Origin: Tubiluchus corallicola
Taxonomy: Eukaryota; Priapulida; Priapulimorpha; Priapulimorphida; Tubiluchidae
Length of the DNA: 44,328 bases
Reading direction: 5' to 3'
Assembly: GCA_030141605.1 (NCBI GenBank)
Contig: JAQGDQ010002429.1
Coordinates: 1 to 44,328, forward strand
In this document: positions 17,609 through 24,557 of the stretch, one piece after another
How the letters are laid out: each line of letters opens with the position of its first letter
Numbering within the stretch: the stretch's first letter is position 1
Notes under the pieces: model-generated
Seen by the model: only the letters and a program-made list of their open reading frames with translations
What the model was told of the DNA's origin: nothing
Databases searched by the model: none
Made by a program: the position numbers and the translations under genes

Positions 17609-17947
17609 TTAATCTATAAATTCTTCAAATTCAGCAAGTGCGTCTTCATGCTGAAAGCTCGCTTTATTATTATCTATCTGACTAAATTGCATGTATAAGC
17701 GGGTAATAAGGACAAGAGTCCTGATATTTTTATTAAAAAGATCATTTTTTATTTCATCAGAAAGATCCGTGCGACCTTCAGTCTGGATTGTCTTTAATTC
17801 TGTTAAGGCCTGCAAAAACTCTAGTCGCTCCTTAATGGAAATATTCATCCATTTTTTAAACGTTTTCTTTTCTACGAATTTTTTTCCGGTAATTTTTCGA
17901 ACAGAGGCATAAATATCTTCATATTTTTCTATACTATATCCATTCAT
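17609..17947 (-). CDS. Unknown small protein, first gene of the phage operon
   Basis: The 112-aa product is Lys-, Glu- and Ile-rich, predicted helical, and begins MNGYSIEKYEDIYASVRKIT. I recognise no domain. It has no strong Shine-Dalgarno sequence, only a run of A and G before the ATG. Its codon use looks more AT-rich than that of the structural genes downstream. It is the first gene after a consensus-like promoter at 17990-18018, with a leader of about 40 nt. It could be a phage early or moron gene, or a host gene at the prophage edge. Confidence 0.55.
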   Translation of the reverse strand: MNGYSIEKYEDIYASVRKITGKKFVEKKTFKKWMNISIKERLEFLQALTELKTIQTEGRTDLSDEIKNDLFNKNIRTLVLITRLYMQFSQIDNNKASFQHEDALAEFEEFID

Positions 17948-17989
17948 TTTTCTTTTTTAAAAGCATATACTATAAATAATTAAGACTAT

Positions 17990-18018
17990 ATTTTATTCCA
18001 AAAAAGCGTAAATGTCAA
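17990..18018 (-). promoter_or_regulatory. Consensus-like sigma-70 promoter before the phage module
   Basis: On the minus strand TTGACA (18013-18018) and TAAAAT (17990-17995) are separated by exactly 17 bp. This is the best promoter match in the window. Expected transcription start is near 17983, reading into the unknown gene at 17947 and then terS and terL. Confidence 0.75.
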
Positions 18019-18111
18019 TACAATATTCTATTTATGTTCTATATATATTTTAAATTGCGACTTAAGGTAGAATAAGAATTATAGGCCCACAAATCAATAC
18101 TAAATGTATTG

Positions 18112-18171
18112 AATCGGGTCGCAAAAAAGAGCCGAAAATTTACCCATTTCCTATCACAAATAGACCCGATT
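18112..18171. repeat. Inverted repeat in the gap between phage module and usp
   Basis: AATCGGGTC at 18112-18120 is mirrored by GACCCGATT at 18163-18171, 42 bp apart. A small hairpin (CAATAC...GTATTG, 18095-18111) abuts the left arm. The 248-bp gap contains no gene. This pair could be part of the usp transcript end or a prophage boundary structure. Neither is proven. Confidence 0.5.
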
Positions 18172-18195
18172 ACTCTATGGTAAAAACAATAAAAC

Positions 18196-19116
18196 TTAAT
18201 GACACAAAAGTAAGGGCATCAAAGCACGCTCCAAAAGATACCGCGTAACGCCTCCTAAAACCATCTCACGAAAACGACTATGCCCAAAAGCTCCACAAAC
18301 CAATAAATCAGCATCCCTTTCCTCACAGGCCGCAACCAGACCCGCACCAACAGATGTCACATCTTGCTTCTGTATAATACAGTTTTCCGCTTTAATATTA
18401 TGCCAGTATAACCATTTCTGCAAATCAGACGCAACTTCAGAAGGGGTTTTATCACTTTTAAATGTTATGATAATAACATTGCTCGCTTTCTTTAAAAAAG
18501 GAAGCGCAGCAATAACAGATTGACACGCCTCACTACTGCCGTTCCAGGAAATCGCAACTGTTTTTCCCTCAAAACCCGTATATCCATGAGGAACAACAAA
18601 AACAGGACGATGCGCCTCAAATAAAGCGATATTTAACGCTGTAGAAGCCCAAGGATCAAAAGAATTACCCGGATGAGAGGTAACAATAATATCCGCTGTC
18701 CGACAATGCATCGCAAAAGAATCAACATGATCATTACGAATACGAGGCGTCCAAGAGGCACTCGGAAGTGTTTTTGGATCCTCTGAAGAAATCACATCAA
18801 TATCATACTCCTTACAAACATTCAAAAAGATATCCCGAAATTCCTTACGCTGCTGCTCGTCTATATTCTTCGACGCCTTAAAATACTCTTCGATAATCTC
18901 ACTGTCACTATAATCCGACAAAGGATAATAAATCGGCTGTAACCCAGGAACAGCCGTCGTCAACAACTGGTTATGCAACTTCGGTGAAGTAGACATTGAA
19001 GCTCGAAAAACATCAAAATGCGCCTCAAATATCTTTGCCAAAACAGAGGCAACCTTTAATGTATCTAACGCCGTATCGCGCATTTCCAGAGGAACCAATA
19101 TCCTTTTGATTGCCAT
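18196..19116 (-). CDS. Tandem-domain universal stress protein
   Basis: The 306-aa cytoplasmic protein has two Usp domains. The N-terminal copy starts IKRILVPLEMRDTALDTLKV. The C-terminal copy starts around GKTVAISWNGSSEACQSVIA and ends with the ATP-binding signature GAFGHSRFREMVLGGVTRYL, close to the family pattern G-x2-G-x9-G. The first domain lacks a clear copy of that motif, which is common in two-domain Usp proteins. The family aids survival under stress by binding nucleotides. The Shine-Dalgarno AAGGAG lies just before the ATG. The gene diverges from cas1. Confidence 0.9.
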   Translation of the reverse strand: MAIKRILVPLEMRDTALDTLKVASVLAKIFEAHFDVFRASMSTSPKLHNQLLTTAVPGLQPIYYPLSDYSDSEIIEEYFKASKNIDEQQRKEFRDIFLNVCKEYDIDVISSEDPKTLPSASWTPRIRNDHVDSFAMHCRTADIIVTSHPGNSFDPWASTALNIALFEAHRPVFVVPHGYTGFEGKTVAISWNGSSEACQSVIAALPFLKKASNVIIITFKSDKTPSEVASDLQKWLYWHNIKAENCIIQKQDVTSVGAGLVAACEERDADLLVCGAFGHSRFREMVLGGVTRYLLERALMPLLLCH

Positions 19117-19180
19117 TAGACTTCTCCTTTTCTCATTAAAGACAAAAAAAATACATGAAACTCACTCTTCTGTTTTCAAT

Positions 19181-19211
19181 ATTATACTCTTTATTGTGAT
19201 ATGTTTATCAA
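19181..19211 (-). promoter_or_regulatory. Promoter candidate for the universal stress gene
   Basis: TATAAT (19181-19186, minus strand) is preceded by TTGATA (19206-19211) at a 19-bp spacing, which is longer than ideal. It lies about 65 bp upstream of the usp start. The rest of the ~310-bp usp-cas1 divergent region shows no gene. Confidence 0.4.
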
Positions 19212-19344
19212 ATTTTTTCAAGCTCAAAAACAGGAGCTCTCTACCATAAGATGAATAGAGACAAAAATATACCCAGACCTTAACACTCAAAACCCTCTAT
19301 TCCAAAGCCACATTGTAATAGCCTAAACAAAAATCTAAGAAATT

Positions 19345-19372
19345 TTGAAAAAATTATATTATACAATACAAT
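19345..19372 (+). promoter_or_regulatory. Promoter candidate for cas1
   Basis: TTGAAA at 19345-19350 and TACAAT at 19367-19372 are 16 bp apart. A second TACAAT overlaps at 19362-19367, and a TATAAT at 19399-19404 lies closer to the gene. Start would be near 19379, about 50 nt before the cas1 ATG. Confidence 0.45.
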
Positions 19373-19427
19373 AGAGCAAACAAATCCTTTAAACTCTATA
19401 TAATAAAAAGAAAACATGGAGGCAAAT

Positions 19428-20324
19428 ATGGAAATTGTTGAAATCCGTAATAACGATTTTAAACTCTTAAAAAAACGCGGATTTTTAATTATTCACGATA
19501 AAAATCAAAATAAGGAAATAGGAAATGTCCCGCTGGATTCAGTGTCAGCCCTTATTCTAACAGCAGACAACGCCACACTCACCAAACAAATTATGGTTTC
19601 CTTAGCAAAACAAGGCGCACCCATCGTTGTCTGCGACGAAACCTATACACCCTCTTCAATCATGCTTCCTTATGGCTCTCATTATAAACATACAGAACGC
19701 GTCAAAAAACAAATTAACGCCACACCTGAACTTCTTGGAAAACTCTGGAAGAAAATCATCACCTATAAAATCTACAATCAAGCGCAAACATTAGAATATT
19801 TTTATCCCAACCACCCTACAGTCAAAACACTGAAATATTACTCCCAGAGAGTGAGATGGAACGATGGATACCGCTACGAAGCCTATACAGCACGCGAATA
19901 TTTCAAAGCTCTCTTTCCCAGAAAATTCAAACGAGATCGAGACGCCAGCGATATTAATATCTTTTTAAATTACGGCTATACAATTTTACGCTCGACAATC
20001 GCTCGCTATCTTGTCGCCTCAGGATTAAATCCCGCACTCGGTATTCACCACAGCAATACCCTCAACCCCTATGTTCTCGTGGATGATATGATAGAACCTT
20101 ACCGCCCTTTGGTTGACTTTTACGCTCTCAATCTCTGGAAAACAAAAGAACACACTCTGACACCAACCACAAAAAGAAAATTGATCTCTATCCTGAGTCA
20201 TAAAATTCGCTACAACAAAAAAGAAACATCCATAGAACAGGAAATCAGTGCCTATATTAACTCTTTGGCGCAAAGCTATCTCAAGGGAAAAGTCGTTTTA
20301 AAACATGGAGAATTCATATGGTAG
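19428..20324 (+). CDS. cas1: CRISPR-associated endonuclease Cas1 (type II)
   Basis: This integrase subunit of the Cas1-Cas2 complex inserts new spacers. I start it at the ATG at 19428 (298 aa) because GGAGG at 19418-19422 is correctly spaced for it and overlaps the other ATG at 19416. Catalytic residues are visible in family context: E151 in YEAYTAREYF, H207/H208 in LGIHHSNTLNPYVL, and E223 with D230 in DDMIEPYRPLVD. The N-terminal beta domain (EIVEIRNNDFKLLKKRGFLI) is typical of type II Cas1. Unlike the usual II-C order cas9-cas1-cas2, this gene is first and is separated from cas9 by 199 bp that encode the tracrRNA on the other strand. Confidence 0.95.
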   Translation: MEIVEIRNNDFKLLKKRGFLIIHDKNQNKEIGNVPLDSVSALILTADNATLTKQIMVSLAKQGAPIVVCDETYTPSSIMLPYGSHYKHTERVKKQINATPELLGKLWKKIITYKIYNQAQTLEYFYPNHPTVKTLKYYSQRVRWNDGYRYEAYTAREYFKALFPRKFKRDRDASDINIFLNYGYTILRSTIARYLVASGLNPALGIHHSNTLNPYVLVDDMIEPYRPLVDFYALNLWKTKEHTLTPTTKRKLISILSHKIRYNKKETSIEQEISAYINSLAQSYLKGKVVLKHGEFIW

Positions 20325-20440
20325 CCTTATCTAAAAGTAAGGCTAAGGGGGGAGAGAAATCTCCCCCAACCATTTTACGATATAAAATCTTATTATATGT
20401 GTTACTGGTCCAACACATTTCTGATACTTACTATTTGTAC
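20323..20440 (-). ncRNA. Predicted tracrRNA (antisense to the cas operon)
   Basis: The anti-repeat occupies 20401-20427 and matches the CRISPR repeat at 25 of 27 positions, ending GGACCAGTAAC on the minus strand. Further 3' the RNA reads ACA then TATAAT, which can pair with GTTATA at the crRNA repeat 5' end with ACA as a bulge. Next come a small hairpin (ATTTTA/TAAAAT, loop TATCG), a strong hairpin GGGGGAGA/TCTCCCCC with loop TTTC, and a hairpin AGCCTTA/TAAGGCT ending at about 20323. This layout (duplex with bulge, nexus hairpin, terminal hairpins) is like Neisseria tracrRNA. An extended -10, TGCTATAAA, at 20447-20455 would start it near 20440. The 3' end is uncertain since no long U-run follows. 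Confidence 0.85.
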
Positions 20441-20446
20441 TATATT

Positions 20447-20480
20447 TTTATAGCATATGCAACAAAAAAACGTATATAAT
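20447..20480. promoter_or_regulatory. Divergent promoter region: tracrRNA (-) and cas9 (+)
   Basis: On the minus strand TATAAA (20447-20452) is preceded by TGC, giving an extended -10 for the tracrRNA. On the plus strand TATAAT (20475-20480) lies 43 bp before cas9. Neither has a good -35. The two would be nearly back to back, so expression of guide cofactor and nuclease may interfere. Confidence 0.45.
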
Positions 20481-20523
20481 TGATACGATCAAACCAAAAA
20501 GTTTAAAAAAAGGGAGCCTACTT

Positions 20524-23500
20524 ATGAAATATCGTTTAGCACTGGATCTCGGAGTCTCCTCTATCGGAAGCGCGATTATCGAACTTAACGACGACAACAC
20601 GCCCAAAACCATTATTGACGCAGGTGTCCGTATTTTTCCTCTCTCAGAAGGGGCAGAAAATCGACGAGGAAACCGTGGCCAGCGAAAAAATATCGCCCGG
20701 AGAAAAAAACGCCTTCAACTCCTTAAAAAAATCCTTACCGAAAAAAACCTGTGGCCTTCAGAAAAAAGTAAAGAGGATAAAATAAATGCTCTGAACGCTT
20801 ACGGTATTCGCACTCAGGCGATCCGAGGAAAACTAAACGATCCCCATGAAATTGGCCGTGCGTTCCTTCATCTCGCGAAACATCGTGGCGCCGGATTTTT
20901 AGATATTCAAGCGCAGGAAATTGAAAAAAACAGTGCGCTGGATCTCGACGATGAAGACGGAAAAAAGAAAAAAAAAGAAAAAAAACTAACCGACTATGAC
21001 TATCTGGAAATATACATGCAGGACGCAAACTGTCGAACTGTCGGCGAGTTCTTTTATATGCGTCAGAAACCTAGTTATCGAAAAGAAATTCCTCGCGCTC
21101 AAAAACATAGCGGCAAAAAAATTGTTCACTATGAACAGGAAACACGTCTCGCTGTCCGCCAGAATAAAAAACAAGTAGAGAAAAAAGAAGTTGATTACGC
21201 AATCCCACGCTACCTTGTCAAAGAGGAATTCGAACTCATCTGGGAGAAACAAAAAGACTATTACCACACTTTAACCGATAACGATTTTAAACAACGCGTT
21301 TATGACACTCTGTTTTTTGAACAGAGACACGCTCCGTACGCAACCGGGAATTGCCCCTATGTCACAGAGGAAAAAAGACTATCTAAAGCTCACCCTCTGG
21401 CAGAAGAACGCAGAATTTATGAGGAAACCAACAATATCCGTGTCCTGACCGATCATGAAAAACGCATCTTAACAAAAAAAGAACGCGATCAAATTATTAA
21501 CGAGCTTCTGATGCAAGGAAAAAGCGCAGGAAAGCAAAGTATCAAAACGCTTTTAGGTAATAATAAAATAAAGATTTCCCTTCAGGACAACCGCATAATC
21601 AGGCCCTATCTTTTATCCCGGGAAGAGTATAAGCAGATTCCTACTTTATTAACTCTTCCGCAGGAAAAATTGTATGATCTTTTTGAATTTATGGCAGAGC
21701 CCGCCGTCCCTGGCGATCCTGACGGGCGCTTATATCGAGAAGATGAGCTGATTGAAGAGCTGAAAAAACGCCTTGATATAGAAGATCGCAAGCAAATTGA
21801 GCAGCTTTTAAAAATTATGCCTAAAGATAGATCCGCTCTTGGAAAAACAGCGACTTTAAAAATTAACGCCCTCTTAAAAGAGGATGTCATTTCCTACCGA
21901 GAAGCAACAGATCACCTGTTCGCCGAAGGAGATGCCCGCTTTGAATCAGAAGAGGAAATCGCACGCAAGCTGCAGGGAAAATATGAAAAACTGCCGTATT
22001 ACGGAGAAATCTTATCCAAAGATGTTCAACCTGTTCATCCCTGGCAAAAGAAACGCAACAAAACACTTAATCCCGGTGAAAAAAAATATGGAAAAGTCGC
22101 GAATCCCGCTGTCCATATGATTTTAAACCAGCTACGTCTTGTGGTCAACGAGATCATTAAACTCTATGGTCGCCCCTATGACATCAATATAGAACTTGGT
22201 CGAGACGTCGGCATGTCAACAAAGAAAAAAGACGAGTGGGAAAAATGGCAGAAAAATAACCAGAAAGCAAATGAAGAAGCTACTAAAGACCTAAAAAAAC
22301 ACCGTATGGTCGTGAATGGAACAAACATTTTAAAATGGAAGCTGGCAAAAGAACAGGGATGGCAGGATGCCTTTGATCCTGAAAATACAATCTGTGTCTG
22401 TACATTAGGCAGCTTTGAAATCGAGCATCTAATCCCAAGATCCGCCGGAGGAAGCGACACGCCGATGAATCTTGTTTTAACCTCTCGATCTGACAATATG
22501 GCAAAAGGGGAGCTGTATCCGTATGAGTTTTTATCACAACATCGCCCTGACGCTCTAGGTGTTGTCTTAGGTAAAATGCGCAAGAATATGCCGGAAGGAA
22601 AACAATGGCGCTTTGAATCGGACGCCCGGGAGCGGTTTGAAGAAGGAGAAGATGAAGACGCAACCAGCCGCTATCTCACAGACACACGCTATGTGGCAAA
22701 ACTCTCCGCACGCTACTTAAAAGCAATTGTAGATTATCAAGAGGGCGATACAAATGAAGTGCGCATCTTACCTGTAAGAGGCGCTCATACAAGCCGCTTA
22801 AAGCGCACCTGGAACCTGCAGGGTATTGAATATGATATAATGGGGCTTGCTGAAGAAATCCCTCGCTACCTTGACGATTCTTATTATTACTGTAAAGAAA
22901 CAGGCGTTGTTCTTGAACCCGAAAATGTTACAGGCTCTGCCTTATTACATCGTGAAAAAAACCCGGATTGGCTTTCCAAACCGCGTATCACCCACTATCA
23001 TCACGCTGTTGACGCAATTGTCGTTGGATGTCTCAACCGAAACTTCATGGCAGAAATGGCAAAGCGTGATCGTCGCGGTCAGCGCATAGAAAGAAAAGAC
23101 TATCCGATGCCTCTTTCTACCCTTGATTCCGATAATCGTAAAAAAAGCACTGCGATTTTTCGCGATCAGGTGCTAGATTTACTCTCTACTGTAAAAATTT
23201 CTCACAAACCAGATCATTGCACAAGCGGCCAGCTTCATAAAGAAACATTGCGAACTGTCATCATGGAAAACCCAGAGAAAAAAGGGAAGCTTATCACACG
23301 ATATCAACGCCCCATCAGTAATGTTCTGAAAAAAGAATCCGATCTTGAAAAAATACTCTTTAACACCAATACCATTAAGCTAGAGTGGGACAGCCGTATT
23401 AAAGTGGACTATGAAAAATGCCGCACGTTAATTAACGATATCCACGCTGAAAAAGAACAGGCAAGAGAAGATCTGGAACTTAACAATCAGCAGCTTGAAA

Positions 23501-24114
23501 GTGAAGGAAAAAAAGGAAAAAATATAAGCGAACCTGCTATTTTAGCGCACGCCTTTAATCGGGTTAAAGAAGCTGGCAAATATAAATCAAATGCATATCC
23601 TCACTATGAAAATAAAGCAAGCTCCATTTATATTCCAAAACATGGAGCTTGTTATGATTCCGGTAATAATCATTGTGTTCATTTTTATTATATTGAAAAT
23701 AAAAAGGGCGAAAATAAGCTTAAAACAGAGGTTGTGAATCGTTTTGACGCCAATAATAAAGATTTTATTGCTACTTATAAAAAAGAAAAAGGACATCTGC
23801 TCTGGACAGTTCAGCAGGGTGATTTGATAGAGCTGGATACGCCAGAAGAGTGGAAAACGACCGTCGCCTCCCCCCGCTGCATTGCTGAGATTAAAAAAAT
23901 CACTGCAAATGGGGAATTAGGGTTTGTTTTATCTCATGATTCACGAGGAAGTGCTATAGTAAAAGAAATGGCCTATACCCAGCGAGACTTATTAAGCAAA
24001 ATGTTATCTTTTTTTAAAAAACATAACGCCCGTAAAATTGAACTGACTCCTTTTGGTAAAGTAAAGAGAAAACATAAGGCTTTAAAAAATGTCCCGGAAA
24101 CAGCGTCGAAATAG
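20524..24114 (+). CDS. cas9: CRISPR-associated RNA-guided endonuclease Cas9, type II-C
   Basis: This dual-RNA-guided DNA nuclease is 1196 aa, at the large end for II-C. RuvC-I is YRLALDLGVSSIGSAI with D8. The Arg-rich bridge helix spans about residues 45-70 (ENRRGNRGQRKNIARRKKRL). RuvC-II is DINIELGRDVG with E557. The HNH domain has FEIEHLIPRSAGGSD with E634-H635, then NLVLTSRSDNMAKG. RuvC-III is HYHHAVDAIVVGCL with H827 and D830. The C-terminal ~300 residues, including GQLHKETLRT, form the wedge and PAM-interacting part. All catalytic residues are present, except that the Asp before the HNH His is Glu. GGGAG precedes the ATG by about 8 nt. It overlaps cas2 by 26 bp. No cas4 or csn2 is present, hence II-C. 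Confidence 0.97.
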   Translation: MKYRLALDLGVSSIGSAIIELNDDNTPKTIIDAGVRIFPLSEGAENRRGNRGQRKNIARRKKRLQLLKKILTEKNLWPSEKSKEDKINALNAYGIRTQAIRGKLNDPHEIGRAFLHLAKHRGAGFLDIQAQEIEKNSALDLDDEDGKKKKKEKKLTDYDYLEIYMQDANCRTVGEFFYMRQKPSYRKEIPRAQKHSGKKIVHYEQETRLAVRQNKKQVEKKEVDYAIPRYLVKEEFELIWEKQKDYYHTLTDNDFKQRVYDTLFFEQRHAPYATGNCPYVTEEKRLSKAHPLAEERRIYEETNNIRVLTDHEKRILTKKERDQIINELLMQGKSAGKQSIKTLLGNNKIKISLQDNRIIRPYLLSREEYKQIPTLLTLPQEKLYDLFEFMAEPAVPGDPDGRLYREDELIEELKKRLDIEDRKQIEQLLKIMPKDRSALGKTATLKINALLKEDVISYREATDHLFAEGDARFESEEEIARKLQGKYEKLPYYGEILSKDVQPVHPWQKKRNKTLNPGEKKYGKVANPAVHMILNQLRLVVNEIIKLYGRPYDINIELGRDVGMSTKKKDEWEKWQKNNQKANEEATKDLKKHRMVVNGTNILKWKLAKEQGWQDAFDPENTICVCTLGSFEIEHLIPRSAGGSDTPMNLVLTSRSDNMAKGELYPYEFLSQHRPDALGVVLGKMRKNMPEGKQWRFESDARERFEEGEDEDATSRYLTDTRYVAKLSARYLKAIVDYQEGDTNEVRILPVRGAHTSRLKRTWNLQGIEYDIMGLAEEIPRYLDDSYYYCKETGVVLEPENVTGSALLHREKNPDWLSKPRITHYHHAVDAIVVGCLNRNFMAEMAKRDRRGQRIERKDYPMPLSTLDSDNRKKSTAIFRDQVLDLLSTVKISHKPDHCTSGQLHKETLRTVIMENPEKKGKLITRYQRPISNVLKKESDLEKILFNTNTIKLEWDSRIKVDYEKCRTLINDIHAEKEQAREDLELNNQQLESEGKKGKNISEPAILAHAFNRVKEAGKYKSNAYPHYENKASSIYIPKHGACYDSGNNHCVHFYYIENKKGENKLKTEVVNRFDANNKDFIATYKKEKGHLLWTVQQGDLIELDTPEEWKTTVASPRCIAEIKKITANGELGFVLSHDSRGSAIVKEMAYTQRDLLSKMLSFFKKHNARKIELTPFGKVKRKHKALKNVPETASK

Positions 24115-24451
24115 TCTGACAGGCTGGACTATCATGTGGGTGATGTGTTTATTTGACCTGCCTGTGCGCACTAAGACAGAAATGCGCCGCGCAACCCGGT
24201 TTCGCAACCTGCTTTTGGACAAGGGATTTTTCATGAAGCAATTTTCTGTCTATATGCGCCCCAGTGGCACAATGGATCAAGCAAAACGGCTTGTCAAAAG
24301 CTTTAGACATGCGATTCCTGATGGAGGTGAGGTTACTTTTCTTTACCTGACCGATCGTCAATATTTAATCGCAGAAAATTATTGCGGAAAAAGCCCAAAA
24401 CCTAACGAAGAAGAAGAAAGACGCACCCAAGGGCAGCTTTTGTTATTTTGA
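24089..24451 (+). CDS. cas2: CRISPR-associated protein Cas2
   Basis: The 120-aa partner of Cas1 forms the dimeric core of the adaptation complex. The ferredoxin-like start MWVMCLFDLPVRTKTEMRRA contains the conserved Asp after the first strand (CLFDLP). FRNLLLDKGFFMKQFSVYMR is the usual second segment, and VTFLYLTDRQY is the later strand. The reading frame begins inside the 3' end of cas9 (26-bp overlap), so translation is coupled. An internal Met at residue 16 lies just before the conserved fold and is an alternative start. A terminator follows at 24481. Confidence 0.95.
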   Translation: MSRKQRRNSLTGWTIMWVMCLFDLPVRTKTEMRRATRFRNLLLDKGFFMKQFSVYMRPSGTMDQAKRLVKSFRHAIPDGGEVTFLYLTDRQYLIAENYCGKSPKPNEEEERRTQGQLLLF

Positions 24452-24480
24452 TTCCAGAGCGTTTTATTCATTATGAAACA

Positions 24481-24505
24481 AAAAAGCACCTTTCAGGTGC
24501 TTTTT
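24481..24505. terminator. Bidirectional terminator between cas2 and the CRISPR array
   Basis: AAAAAGCACCT (24481-24491) pairs perfectly with 24495-24505 around a TTC loop, with A and T runs on each side. It can stop the cas transcript on the plus strand and the array transcript on the minus strand. Confidence 0.85.
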
Positions 24506-24557
24506 CTATACGCTTACTCTTAAAAAATCTTATTTATCAGTCTGTTGCTGCGGCTCT

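Larger units (their letters stand above)
5717..17947 (-). mobile_element. T7-like prophage remnant: morphogenesis module only
   Basis: Twelve contiguous minus-strand genes encode the head, connector, packaging and tail of a podovirus. Read from 17947 down, the order is unknown protein, terS candidate, terL, gp13-like, portal, Bbp19-like, scaffold, capsid, unknown virion protein, gp11-like, gp12-like, gp14-like, tail fibre. No integrase, repressor, DNA or RNA polymerase, holin, endolysin, gp15 or gp16 is present. The neighbours are host genes on both sides. TerL is frameshifted and the Bbp19-like gene has an amber codon, which fits decay. The other genes have intact reading frames. Exact element ends and attachment sites were not found. 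Confidence 0.8.

Noticed and set aside
5717-17947. Gene transfer agent cluster
   Set aside because: The gene set is T7-like podovirus (gp11, gp12, gp13 types and connector-type portal), not the siphovirus-like set of alphaproteobacterial gene transfer agents.
5594-18195. Attachment-site direct repeats or a tRNA target at the prophage ends
   Set aside because: I compared the 123-bp left gap with the 248-bp right gap and found no convincing common core or tRNA sequence.
22176-22663. Two overlapping minus-strand frames inside cas9
   Set aside because: They are shadows of the RuvC-II/HNH coding sequence with no family resemblance.
24506-24557. A conventional leader promoter reading into the array from the cas2 side
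   Set aside because: The tracrRNA anti-repeat and the repeat-borne -10 both set crRNA transcription on the opposite strand. This stretch may still be an acquisition leader.
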